64,000 nucleotides of DNA from an uncultured Draconibacterium sp. (lineage in GTDB: Bacteria > Bacteroidota > Bacteroidia > Bacteroidales > Prolixibacteraceae), in the NCBI RefSeq assembly GCF_963676735.1, contig NZ_OY781464.1, positions 4,869,001 through 4,933,000 on the forward strand, written 5' to 3'. Every line of letters starts with the position of its first letter. Positions within the stretch are counted from its first letter, which is position 1. A program made the translations under genes and the position numbers. A model generated the notes under the pieces. The model saw only the letters and a list, made by a program, of their open reading frames with translations. It was not told the origin of the DNA and searched no databases. This document shows, one piece after another, positions 19,964 to 30,100 of this stretch.

Positions 19964-22189
19964 TTAGAGTTCAATTTTTGCTATGGTTTTTAAATCTCTT
20001 GAAGAAGAACCAATTTTAATTATAAACTCTCCCTTATCAACAAGCCACTCCTTCTGCTCAACATCGTAATGTGAGAAAGCCTGCTTTTCCAACTCAAATG
20101 CAACCTTTTGTGTCTCTCCCGGTTTCAGAACGATTTTATCAAATGCTTTTAATTCGTTAATTGCTTTTTCAATTTCCGATTCTGGATCAGACACATAAAG
20201 CTGAACGATTTCTGCACCTTCAACTTTCCCCATATTTTTTAAAGTTAGCTCTATCTTTACAGGCCATGTTTTATTCTGAATTTTCAAATCGGAATAGTCG
20301 AACTGCGTATACGACAATCCGTATCCAAACGGGAATCGGACATCTATTTTTTTCTTATCAAAGTAGCGATAACCCACAAAAATGCCTTCGCTATACTGGT
20401 TACTTACACCATCTTCCGAAAATCCTAAGCCTTTGAAAATGGAATTTTTGGGATAATCGTTTATGCTTTTCGCCCATGTAAAAGGCAACTTGCCGGAAGG
20501 CGATACTTTGCCAGTTAAAATATCGGCAATACCATTACCAATTTGCTCGCCACAATAGGGAACAAAAAGAACGGCTTTCACATCATCAATCCATGGTTCT
20601 ACATCTACCGCACTTCCGGCTGTAATAACTACAATTGTATTTGAATTTACTTTTGCAACTTCCTGAATGAGCTTGTTTTGCTGCCCTGGCAAGCTGGTAG
20701 ATTTTCGATCCCACCCTTCGGTTTCGTTAAAACCACTTAATCCTGCGTAAACAATAGCTATCTCTGATTCTTTTGCCTTAACCACGGCCTCTGCAATTAA
20801 GTTTTCTTCGGTTTCGTTTAAAACGGCTTCTTTATTGTTTTGGTAAAAGAACGGAGTTTGACACCCTTTTGCATAAACCACTTTTGACGTTTCCCCGAGC
20901 GCATTTACAATTCCATCAAATGGGTCAACAACTGCGTCATGAAAATAGTAGGTTCTGCCACTTCCTCCTCCCTGCAGATAGTACGCATAATTTAAATGAT
21001 TTGCAGGTAGGTCTGAAAACCGTTTGGCGTTGGGACCAATAACTGAAATTGATTGTAAACAGGAAGTGTCAATGGGCAAAATTTTATTTTCGTTTTTAAG
21101 TAATACGGGCGTTTCCTGTGCAACTTTTCGGCAAAGCTGTATATGTTCTTTTGAATGTACAATGCCAGGATTTTCATAGCGTTCGCGCTTGAACAAATCC
21201 ATGGTATACATTACTTTTAACACATCTTTTAACAAAGTATCAACCTGTTGCTCTTTTATTATGCCTCTTTCCACCGCTTCTAACATTGCAGTCCCATAAT
21301 GTTCAGGTCGGTGCATTTCAACATTCATTCGGGCATTTACAGGCTCAACAGTATTTCGTATTCCATTTGCAAAATCGGATAAAACAAAACCATTGAATCC
21401 CCATTCTCCCCTTAAAATATCGTTTAACAAGTATTTGTTATGGCACATAAAATAACCGTTTAAGCGATTATAGGCTCCCATTATATTTAAGGCTCCACCT
21501 TTGGTAACTGCTGCTTTAAATGCCGGTAAATAGATTTCACGCAGCGTGCGTTCATCTACCTCGTTATTTATATCGAAACGATTGTGTTCCTGGTTGTTTG
21601 CCACAAAATGTTTTGGACCACAAACAATACCGTTTGATTGCATGGCTTTTACAACACTCACTCCCATTTGTGTAGTAAGAAATGGATCTTCTGAAAAACT
21701 CTCCCAGTTTCTTCCACCAAGCGGATGCCTGATAATATTTAGAGTTGGTCCCAGATTTAAGTCTTGCCCCAACGCCCGCATTTCTTTAGCAATTGCACCA
21801 CCTACTTCAGAATACAAATCAGGGTTCCATGAGCATCCCATTGCTATTGGTGTACAAAAATAGGTAGCATGTATGCTGGTATCCCGGCCCGACCTAACTC
21901 CTGTAATTCCATGCCCCATATAAAGAGGAGGTATGCCAAATTCTTTGTTTCCTTTAATTCCAAAAAATTGAATATCTAAATCTCCGAATTCACTATTTCC
22001 ACCTCCCATTCCATGTAACAATCCCACTTTATCTTTTAGAGGAAGTATGGAAATCAGGCTATCAGCAAATTGTTCTGACTTTATAAAATTATTGGTTTTT
22101 TGACTTCCAGTCTGACTGCTACAACCATATAAGAATGAAATCCATATGATGGCAATTAATACGGTGTTTTTCTTTAAAATTAATTTCAT
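19964..22189 (-). CDS. GH3 beta-glycosidase, lipoprotein
   Basis: The start is placed at 22187-22189 (MKLILKKN), which gives a lipoprotein signal with YGCSS (Cys23). Longer in-frame starts are less likely. The 741-residue product has the GH3 TIM-barrel with KHFVANNQE (193-201) and GFVLSDFANG (267-276), where Asp272 is the likely nucleophile. The alpha/beta sandwich domain (about 380-590, with AGLSGFNETEGWDR) and a C-terminal Fn3-like domain (FGYGLSYTQFDYSDL onward) follow. GH3 enzymes here are usually beta-glucosidases or beta-xylosidases acting in the periplasm on oligosaccharides. It lies downstream of susC/susD beyond a strong hairpin. Confidence 0.93.
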   Translation of the reverse strand: MKLILKKNTVLIAIIWISFLYGCSSQTGSQKTNNFIKSEQFADSLISILPLKDKVGLLHGMGGGNSEFGDLDIQFFGIKGNKEFGIPPLYMGHGITGVRSGRDTSIHATYFCTPIAMGCSWNPDLYSEVGGAIAKEMRALGQDLNLGPTLNIIRHPLGGRNWESFSEDPFLTTQMGVSVVKAMQSNGIVCGPKHFVANNQEHNRFDINNEVDERTLREIYLPAFKAAVTKGGALNIMGAYNRLNGYFMCHNKYLLNDILRGEWGFNGFVLSDFANGIRNTVEPVNARMNVEMHRPEHYGTAMLEAVERGIIKEQQVDTLLKDVLKVMYTMDLFKRERYENPGIVHSKEHIQLCRKVAQETPVLLKNENKILPIDTSCLQSISVIGPNAKRFSDLPANHLNYAYYLQGGGSGRTYYFHDAVVDPFDGIVNALGETSKVVYAKGCQTPFFYQNNKEAVLNETEENLIAEAVVKAKESEIAIVYAGLSGFNETEGWDRKSTSLPGQQNKLIQEVAKVNSNTIVVITAGSAVDVEPWIDDVKAVLFVPYCGEQIGNGIADILTGKVSPSGKLPFTWAKSINDYPKNSIFKGLGFSEDGVSNQYSEGIFVGYRYFDKKKIDVRFPFGYGLSYTQFDYSDLKIQNKTWPVKIELTLKNMGKVEGAEIVQLYVSDPESEIEKAINELKAFDKIVLKPGETQKVAFELEKQAFSHYDVEQKEWLVDKGEFIIKIGSSSRDLKTIAKIEL

Positions 22190-22263
22190 AATTGAAGTAA
22201 TCGAAATAATATTGAGACCAATAAAATTTATTATTATTAGTTCCTCCATGTGAAAAAATAAAG

Positions 22264-22303
22264 TGTAAATCCCCTGCCTGCTTTAATAAGCAGGGGATTT
22301 ACA
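22264..22303 (-). terminator. Hairpin terminator after susD
   Basis: TGTAAATCCCCTGC (22264-22277) pairs perfectly with GCAGGGGATTTACA (22290-22303). Read on the minus strand, the stem is followed by ACTTTATTTTTTC. It lies between the susD-like stop and the GH3 start. It may be a full terminator or, as is common after susCD pairs, a partial one that sets lower expression of the downstream enzymes. Confidence 0.75.
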
Positions 22304-22331
22304 ACTAAACTAAACTTTATGAAGAGTTCGA

Positions 22332-23909
22332 TTAAAATCCAGGATTTTGATCCTCCGGGTTTATTGCAGTATTATTAACAATTTCGCCAACAGGAATTGG
22401 GAACAATAAATTTTTTGGGTTCCAAACAATACTCGATTGTTCAAATTTATCTGCTGGTAAGGAAGGAACAAATTCATTGAACATGTATTCGTAATAAGTT
22501 GTACCATTTGCCCTTTTCATCCGAAGCAAGTCAAACCATCGTTGACCTTCTCCAATTAATTCAGCACCACGTTCATTAAAAACCGCATCTCTGAATTCAT
22601 CTTTCGATAATCCAGGAGTTAAATCGGCAGGTGTTGTACGTGTTATTCCATCAGCATTACGCGCCCTTTTTCTCACCTGATTAAAGGCATCGTACGCTTC
22701 AGCAGTTAAACCAAGTTCATTTGCAGCTTCTGCTTTTATTAGCAATACTTCAGCATAGCGGATGATATTCAGGTCATTTTCATGATTTCTGGTATCATAT
22801 CCATCAGGATCAATATATTTACCAATATAGGCTCCTTTTTTATGAATTCCTCCAGCGCTTGGATTAGGATATGATGTGAATATTTTACCATTATCTCCTG
22901 TCCATTCCGTAAAGAAAGTTTTTTCAGCTCTGTAGTCACCTTCATACTGCCCTGTAGTATATATATCATAAAAGTAGGGTTGGATTTGAAGATGACTTGT
23001 TCCCGCTCCTTTCGGATGACCAGTTAATCCTCTGGCAGAATTAGGCAACATACGTAAAGCAAATTCGCTTCCTATTGAACGGGCTAGTGATTCAAGTCCG
23101 TCACGGGCAAACTTAACAGCAAAAATTACCTCTTGCCCATTTTGTTTTTCCTTGTTGACGTCCCAAAGGTCACCAAAATCTGCTACCAACGAATATTCAC
23201 CTGAATTAATAACCTGATCAGCATATTCTTTTGCTTCAGTCCAGTCACCATGAGTTAAATAAGCTAATGCCAATAGTGCCTGAGCAGATCCTTTTGTTGC
23301 ACGTCCATATTCTGCTGTAGGTTGTTCACTTGCAACCGGCATTAATTGAATTGCCATTTTAAGATCCTCAAAAATTTGTTGATAAACCTCTTCTTTCGAA
23401 GCTCTTGGTGTATGAAGATCAGAATCGTCAAGTGTTGCTTTCAACTTAAGTGGTACACCTCCATAACTACGAACAAGATTTAAATAACTTAAGGCTCTTA
23501 AAAAATAAGCTTCACCAGTAATTCTGTTTTTTACTGCTTCATTTATTTCCATCTGAGGTACATATTCCAAAACCAGGTTGCTGTTGTTAACAACATGGTA
23601 AATACTGTTCCAGCTATTTCTTAGATAGTTAGATGAAGAAGAGTAAGTTTTCTTTGAATATTGACTATATTCATCATTTTTGGTACTAAATATGGCATCA
23701 GAGGATAGTAAGATTGGTGCTGAGTAGCTATACTTATAATAAGCGAAAGATGTTAATTCTGAATAGGCTCCATTAATGGCAGCATGTGCATCAGCTTCAG
23801 TCTTATAAAAAGTTTCCGGAGTAAATCGGTCAACTACCAGCTCTTCCAATTCACACGATGTGGTTAGAATGAAAAGGCTTAAGATTAAATATGTTATTTT
23901 ATTTTTCAT
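22332..23909 (-). CDS. SusD/RagB-like outer-membrane glycan-binding lipoprotein
   Basis: The ATG at 23907-23909 is chosen (MKNKITYLIL). The three codons before it begin with TTG. The 525-residue product has a lipobox at TTSCE (Cys19) and the SusD hallmarks AHAAINGAYSELTS near the N-terminus, GEAYFLRALSYLNLVRSYGG in the TPR-like region and GEGQRWFDLLRMKRANG near the C-terminus. SusD proteins cap the SusC pore on the cell surface and bind the oligosaccharide to be imported. It follows susC directly (11 bp), as expected for a SusCD pair. Confidence 0.96.
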   Translation of the reverse strand: MKNKITYLILSLFILTTSCELEELVVDRFTPETFYKTEADAHAAINGAYSELTSFAYYKYSYSAPILLSSDAIFSTKNDEYSQYSKKTYSSSSNYLRNSWNSIYHVVNNSNLVLEYVPQMEINEAVKNRITGEAYFLRALSYLNLVRSYGGVPLKLKATLDDSDLHTPRASKEEVYQQIFEDLKMAIQLMPVASEQPTAEYGRATKGSAQALLALAYLTHGDWTEAKEYADQVINSGEYSLVADFGDLWDVNKEKQNGQEVIFAVKFARDGLESLARSIGSEFALRMLPNSARGLTGHPKGAGTSHLQIQPYFYDIYTTGQYEGDYRAEKTFFTEWTGDNGKIFTSYPNPSAGGIHKKGAYIGKYIDPDGYDTRNHENDLNIIRYAEVLLIKAEAANELGLTAEAYDAFNQVRKRARNADGITRTTPADLTPGLSKDEFRDAVFNERGAELIGEGQRWFDLLRMKRANGTTYYEYMFNEFVPSLPADKFEQSSIVWNPKNLLFPIPVGEIVNNTAINPEDQNPGF

Positions 23910-23920
23910 TTTCTTCAAAT

Positions 23921-26900
23921 TTAAAATTCTACGTTTACGCCAAATGAATAGGTACGTGGCTGTGGAAACACACCAAAATCAACTCCTGGTTCAAGTGCAC
24001 TGTTTGTGGCGCTGGCTTCAGGATCATATCCACTATAATTGGTTATTGTTATAAGATTTGTAGCAGTAACAGATAGCCTGATATTGCTAATTGCATTACT
24101 TTTTATTGGAACATTATATCCAAAATTTAAATTCTTTAATCGTATATAAGAAGCATCTTCAACTATTCGATCGGTTACTTGATTTTTAAACATAGCTTGA
24201 TCGCTTCTTGCTCGTGAAAAGGTAGTACTTGTACCCTCTCCCTGCCAACGATTATCCCATGCCTCCTGGCTTACATTCTTTCCATTTCCATCGGCGAGCG
24301 CATTGATTACGTAGGCATTTAAATTTATCATGTTATTACCCTGGCTTCCTTGGATGAAAATAGTTAAGTCAAAGTTCTTCCATGAAAGATTGTTGGTTAC
24401 CCCAAAAATAAAATCTGGTGTAGCGTTTCCAATAATAATCCTGTCTTCAGGAGTAATCTTCCCATCACCAATTGGATTACCTTCTTCATCAAAAGCTCCG
24501 GCTATATCTACAAATCTGTAATCACCAGGAACTGCATCAGGTTCAACACCAGCAGCTACTTCCTCTTGATTCTGGTAAATTCCGTCAGTTTTAAATCCAT
24601 AAAAGGCACCCACCGAGCTACCAACCTGTGCAATATGCATTGGCTGGTTTAAGGCAATTGAGCCAGCAGTAATCCATTTTTGACCATAAATTGCATCTAA
24701 ATCTCCCAGGTCAAGAACTTCATTTCGATAAGCTGATATGTTACCAGAAATACTCCATTTAAATTGATTAACTAAAATATCTGCGCCCAATTCCAGTTCA
24801 AAACCTTTGTTTTCAACTTCTCCTTTATTTGTCCAGTAACTTGGATATCCGGTTGATTCAGGTAAAGATAAATTAACCAATAAGTCTTTTGTCAATTTTT
24901 GGTAGTAGTCAAAAGACATACGCAACCTATTTTCAAAAAGTCCAAGGTCAAAACCAATATCGTATTGTGATGTTGTTTCCCATTTTAAATTCGGATTTCC
25001 AAAGTTTCCATCGGCAAGGGATGCATTTCCTACAATACCAGTGCTAAATACACCATTGTTTGGATAATATTTTACAGCCAGATTAGTTTTGGTTTGTAGT
25101 GGGCTTACTGCTTGATTACCAGTTAAACCGTAACTGGCGCGTAGTTTCAAGTTTGAAACCGGTTCAACATCTTTTAAAAACGATTCCTCGCTAACTCTCC
25201 ACGCTACTGCACCAGATGGGAAAAAAGCCCATTTATTAGCACCCAGACGTGTGCTTCCATCCGCTCTTCCTGTTAATGTAAAAATGTATTTATTATCCAC
25301 CGTATAATTGATTCTGGTTAAATAAGATGCCAGAGCCCATTTGATATTTTGTGTTTTAGTGGGAGCAGTACTGCCAGCACCTTGTAAATAATTGTATGAT
25401 AGGTTATCATTAATAAATCCACTGGCTTCATTTCGCATAAGCATGGTTTCCCACTCTTGCCATGTATAACCAACTACCGCATTGATTCTATGATTATTAA
25501 TTTTTTTATTAAAAGAAAGAAGCTGTTCTGTCAAATAACTTGTTTGTCTGTTATCTGTTCTTGCGGCAAATCCACCAACCAACGAACCTTTATATGTACC
25601 AGCAGGTTCGTATACCTGTCTCACAATATAGTTATTGTTAATACCAAAAGATGACTTAAATTTTAACCCTTCAATAATTTCATATTCCCCCTGAATTTGT
25701 CCCGTAAATGTTTGTACGTTTAAATGGTCTTCTAATTTATTTACTGTAATCAATGGATTACTTCCAAGGCTTTCATCCAACTCACCACTATCATCATAAG
25801 GGCTATCCAGCGGCTTAAACATAAGTGCAGCCAAGGTAACTGATCTTGATGGCTCCCCCCCTCTTGAAGACTGCTTTGCCATTTGGCTGTTAACATTTGA
25901 ATAACTAAACTTTCCTCCAACTTTTAGTTTCTTTGTTATACTCCTATCAAGATTCATACGCAAACCATACCTATCAAACTGAGAATTTTTAATGATTCCT
26001 TCCATTGTTGTATAATTCCCGATTATTGCATAATTGGTCTTTTCATCGGCACCTGAAAAACTAAGCTGATGATCTTGTGAAATACCCGTCCCGTAAATTA
26101 AATCCTGCCAATCTGTGTTTACTCCTAAGCCAACGATTGAATCCATTTCATTTGAGGTGTATATTGGTTCTAAACCATCATTTGTTGCAGCTTCATTCCT
26201 GTATTCAAGATATTCTCTTGTCGAAAGCACGTCAATGGTTTTTGGAAGATTCGATATATCAGTGCGATAACTGTATGATACTTTCCCACCTTTTTGCCCT
26301 GATTTTGTAGTGATTATGATTACTCCATTTGCACCACGAGAACCGTATATTGCAGTTGCAGAAGCATCTTTTAATACTTCAATTGACTCAATGTCGTTAG
26401 GATTTATCATTGAAAGCGGGCTGGGATTTGTACCTTCGTCGCCACCACCAAAACTTGATTCGCTAACATCCATTGGATAACCATCGATTACAAATAATGG
26501 TTGGTTAGAACCATTTATGGAGTTACCTCCCCGAATAAGCACATTCACGGCTGAACCAGGTGCCCCACTGTTTTGGGTAATTTGTACACCGGAAGCACGT
26601 CCCTGAAGAAACTGGTCGACCGAAGTAACAGGAGTTGATCCCATTTCTTGAACACTCACTGACGCAACAGAGCCTGAGAGATCTGATTTCCTCATGGTTC
26701 CATAACCAACTGCAATTACTTCTTCCAATCCAATTGCATCGAGCTCCATAGTTACACTTACATTACTTTTCCCTGCAATATCAACTTCTTGTGTTTTCAT
26801 CCCGATAAAGGAGAAAACCAAAATATTGGAAGAACTGTTAGCTTCTAATTGAAACTTTCCTTCAATAGAGGTAACAGTTCCAGTAGTTGTTCCTTTAAAA

Positions 26901-27049
26901 ACAACATTTACTCCTGGCATGGCCTGCCCATCTCCATCTAACACAACACCACTAATGCTTCTCGTTTGGCCATTTGCCCCAATGGCTATAAAAAATGCCA
27001 AAATAAGTGCTAGTGATGATCTCAAAAAAATAGAATAGTTTTTTTTCAT
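23921..27049 (-). CDS. SusC/RagA-like TonB-dependent outer-membrane transporter
   Basis: This 1042-residue transporter imports oligosaccharides across the outer membrane using TonB energy. A signal peptide (1 to about 27) is followed by a carboxypeptidase-regulatory-like domain (ISGVVLDGDGQAMPGVNVVF, about 33-52) and the SusC junction LEEVIAVGYGTMRKSDLSGS. The plug domain follows (FLQGRASGVQI; LIRGGNSINGSNQPLFVIDG; SIEVLKDASATAIYGSRGAN), then the beta barrel, ending in a terminal Phe. It is the first gene of the susCD operon and lies just downstream of the HTCS gene. Confidence 0.97.
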   Translation of the reverse strand: MKKNYSIFLRSSLALILAFFIAIGANGQTRSISGVVLDGDGQAMPGVNVVFKGTTTGTVTSIEGKFQLEANSSSNILVFSFIGMKTQEVDIAGKSNVSVTMELDAIGLEEVIAVGYGTMRKSDLSGSVASVSVQEMGSTPVTSVDQFLQGRASGVQITQNSGAPGSAVNVLIRGGNSINGSNQPLFVIDGYPMDVSESSFGGGDEGTNPSPLSMINPNDIESIEVLKDASATAIYGSRGANGVIIITTKSGQKGGKVSYSYRTDISNLPKTIDVLSTREYLEYRNEAATNDGLEPIYTSNEMDSIVGLGVNTDWQDLIYGTGISQDHQLSFSGADEKTNYAIIGNYTTMEGIIKNSQFDRYGLRMNLDRSITKKLKVGGKFSYSNVNSQMAKQSSRGGEPSRSVTLAALMFKPLDSPYDDSGELDESLGSNPLITVNKLEDHLNVQTFTGQIQGEYEIIEGLKFKSSFGINNNYIVRQVYEPAGTYKGSLVGGFAARTDNRQTSYLTEQLLSFNKKINNHRINAVVGYTWQEWETMLMRNEASGFINDNLSYNYLQGAGSTAPTKTQNIKWALASYLTRINYTVDNKYIFTLTGRADGSTRLGANKWAFFPSGAVAWRVSEESFLKDVEPVSNLKLRASYGLTGNQAVSPLQTKTNLAVKYYPNNGVFSTGIVGNASLADGNFGNPNLKWETTSQYDIGFDLGLFENRLRMSFDYYQKLTKDLLVNLSLPESTGYPSYWTNKGEVENKGFELELGADILVNQFKWSISGNISAYRNEVLDLGDLDAIYGQKWITAGSIALNQPMHIAQVGSSVGAFYGFKTDGIYQNQEEVAAGVEPDAVPGDYRFVDIAGAFDEEGNPIGDGKITPEDRIIIGNATPDFIFGVTNNLSWKNFDLTIFIQGSQGNNMINLNAYVINALADGNGKNVSQEAWDNRWQGEGTSTTFSRARSDQAMFKNQVTDRIVEDASYIRLKNLNFGYNVPIKSNAISNIRLSVTATNLITITNYSGYDPEASATNSALEPGVDFGVFPQPRTYSFGVNVEF

Positions 27050-27084
27050 CGTTTCGTAATTTAGTTACATAAAATTTTCACCTG

Positions 27085-27092
27085 CAAATCTA
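27085..27092 (-). promoter_or_regulatory. Possible -7 element upstream of susC
   Basis: On the minus strand TAGATTTG matches the Bacteroidota -7 consensus TAnnTTTG, 36 bp before the susC ATG. There is no TTG at the usual 19-21 bp distance, so the match may be chance or the promoter may depend on the HTCS activator. Confidence 0.25.
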
Positions 27093-27166
27093 GGCCTACA
27101 AAATGCAATGAGGGTTTTAGATTAGATATTTGAGGTTGGTTCTAAGATATTTATTTCAGAAAAGAC

Positions 27167-30100
27167 TCAAACAAAGGAACTTGGAGGTTTTCCATAAAAC
27201 TTTTTGAAAGAAGTACTAAAATATTTTGAATCGGAGAATCCTGTCAATTCTGCCACCTCGCTTATTGATTTTTCGCCCTGTTGTATTATTCCCATAGCCT
27301 TTTTCAACCGAATTGTTTTTATAAATTCGCTTGGAGATTGCCCGGTAAGAGCTTTCAATTTTTTATAAAGTAAGGATTCGCTAACAAACATCTCTTTGGC
27401 AAAATGATCTTTCGATAGACTATATTCCGTAATATTTTGCTCGACAAAAGCAATTGCTTTTTCAATAAACTCCTGATCTTTTTTATTCGAAAAAGTATCT
27501 TTTTCAATTTTTGTTTCGGAGAAAGCAATAAACCTCTTTTTAATTTTCTGTCTGTTTTTAAGAATATTTTCTATTCTTGCTATCAAAATGGAGGTGTCAA
27601 ATGGTTTTGTTACGTAATCATCGGCACCGCTCTGTAGGCCTTTTATAATATCCTTGTTTTCGTCGAAAGCTGTTAACAATATAATTGGGATATGCGATGT
27701 TTCAAAACTAACTTTTAACTTTTCCGTAAGCTCAATTCCATTTAACTTGGGCATTCCAATATCCGAAACAATTAAATCTGGTTGCACCAATTCAACCTTT
27801 TTTAATGCGACAATACCATCTTCTGCTTCAAATGTTTGATAATGTTCCGATAAAGTATTTGCAAGGTAATTCCTGAGTTTGTCGTTATCTTCAACAATCA
27901 GAAGTTTCTCTATGCGTTTCTTCTTATTGTCAGCGGAAGTCCATTCTCTTTCAACTTTATTTTTCTCTGAACTTTTCTCAACAGTGATTTCTGCCAGGCT
28001 TACATTTTCACCGTAATGTTCTTTGCCTTTTTTGAACGAAATTACAAATTCGGTCCCCACTCCTTCTTTACTGTTGAACTGAATATTGCCTTTATGAAGT
28101 AGTACATAATTTTTAGCAAGCAACAGGCCTATACCGCTCCCAGACACTTTCGAGTTAATAGCATTCTCTCCACGGTAATACCTTTTAAACAAACTTTTTT
28201 GGGCAAGTTGTGGAATACCAATACCACTATCTTTAACAGAAATAAACCATTCCGACTGGTTTGATGAAAGTCGAAGAACTATTTCTCCGTTTTCTTTTGT
28301 GTATTTAAACGAGTTTGACAATAAATTATCCAATACTTTTTCAAGCTTAGAAATATCGATCCATTCAAAAAGAATTTTCGGTTCTACTACACACTCAAAC
28401 TTTATATTTTTTTTCTCTGCTAGTTGGTTGAAATAATTAAACCTGTCATTCACCAGTTTAATTATGTTTTCCTTGGATAATACCAACTGGTTTTTACCCA
28501 TATCCGACTTCTGGAAATCGAATAAATGGTTAACTGTATTTGACAGGCTTGATACATTTGAAAAAGATAAATCAAGAAGATACCTGTCTTTATCATCGAG
28601 ATTTTTACTTTTTTGCAGGTCGCCAAGTGGTGCCATGGCAAGTGTTAACGGGGTTTTTATATCGTGTGCTGTATTGGTGAAAAATTGAATTTTTGCGTCG
28701 GAAAGTTTCTTCTTATCCGAAACACGCAAGTAAAGAAATATAAATACAAGTATGTTTAAGGAAATGAAAATCAATAATGCTTTCGCCCACAAAGTATCCC
28801 AGGGAGCCGGCTTAACGGTAATATTAATTAGCCGTTCGTCTATTACAGCACCTGTTCGTTTACTCAAAGCCCTTAGGCGAAACTGAAAATCTCCTTTGCC
28901 TACATTTGTATAATTGGCTCTTTTATTCAACGAAGGTATCGACCAATGTTCATCTTGTCCTTCAAGTATCCATGAATACTGAATCTCGCCTGAATTAACC
29001 GCAGAAATAGTAGTAAATCCAATTGAAAATGATGATTGATTATATCTAAGAACAAGATTTTCGGTTTGGTTAAGTGGGTTTATTAACGGCGAATTTTCAT
29101 CTCTCGTATTGTATTTTTTATTATTGATTAATAGTTCTTCCAAAAAAATTGAAGCACTTTCATCCTGATACTCAACACTTGCCGGATTAAAGTAGGTAAC
29201 ACCATTGTAAGATCCAAAGTAGAAAACTCCGGATTGTGATTTAAATCTTGAGTTCTTATAAAAAACATCATCCGAAAGACCATCCTTTACCGAGAACACT
29301 TCAACTTCAGCATCATTGGTATTGTACCTGAACAAGCCTTTTTCAGAACTCGCCCACAGAATATTATCATCATAAGTTAAAATGGCGTAAATGTGATTTG
29401 ATGGAAGCCCTTTACTTTTATCAAAATGTTCAGTAGTATTCGAACTTACGTTGAATTTTAATAAACCCAGCCCTGACGTCGCAATCCATAGTGCCTGTTT
29501 TTCTCTGTCGAAATTTAAACTGTTAACAAATATTTGCTGCGGAAAACTTTCTCCCAATTGAACTTTTTGCACAGAAAAACTTTTTGTGTTTAGAATGTAA
29601 ACACCAGAAGAAGTACCCACAAATACGTTATGTTCATCTTTGGCTTGAATTGATTTTACGCCAATTAAAGAAATATATTTTATCGAATTGTTTTTTGGAT
29701 TAAAAACAGCCATATCATTAAAGGTGTCTCCTGTCCAAACTCTATTCTCATTATCTTTAAATATTTCAACAATATAATCTGATTGCTTTCTATTTTTCGA
29801 GTTTTTCTCGCCGGGATTCAGGTGTCGTTTTATTCCTTCTTTTTTACTTAAAAAATAAACTCCTTTCCCATAAGATCCTGCAATTACAGTGTTTTTATCG
29901 TATTGGCAAAGCGATAGAAAAACGTTGGCCACTTGTTTGCGGTCACCAAAAAAATGAATCCATTTATTGGTTTGCTTTAACCAGCAGCTCACACCGTTAT
30001 TGGTAGCGAACCATAAGTCACCATCACTATCCTCAAGTATATTGTTCACTACATTGTTCCGAAGCGAATTGGGATTATTTGTTTCATGGCGAATGGTTCC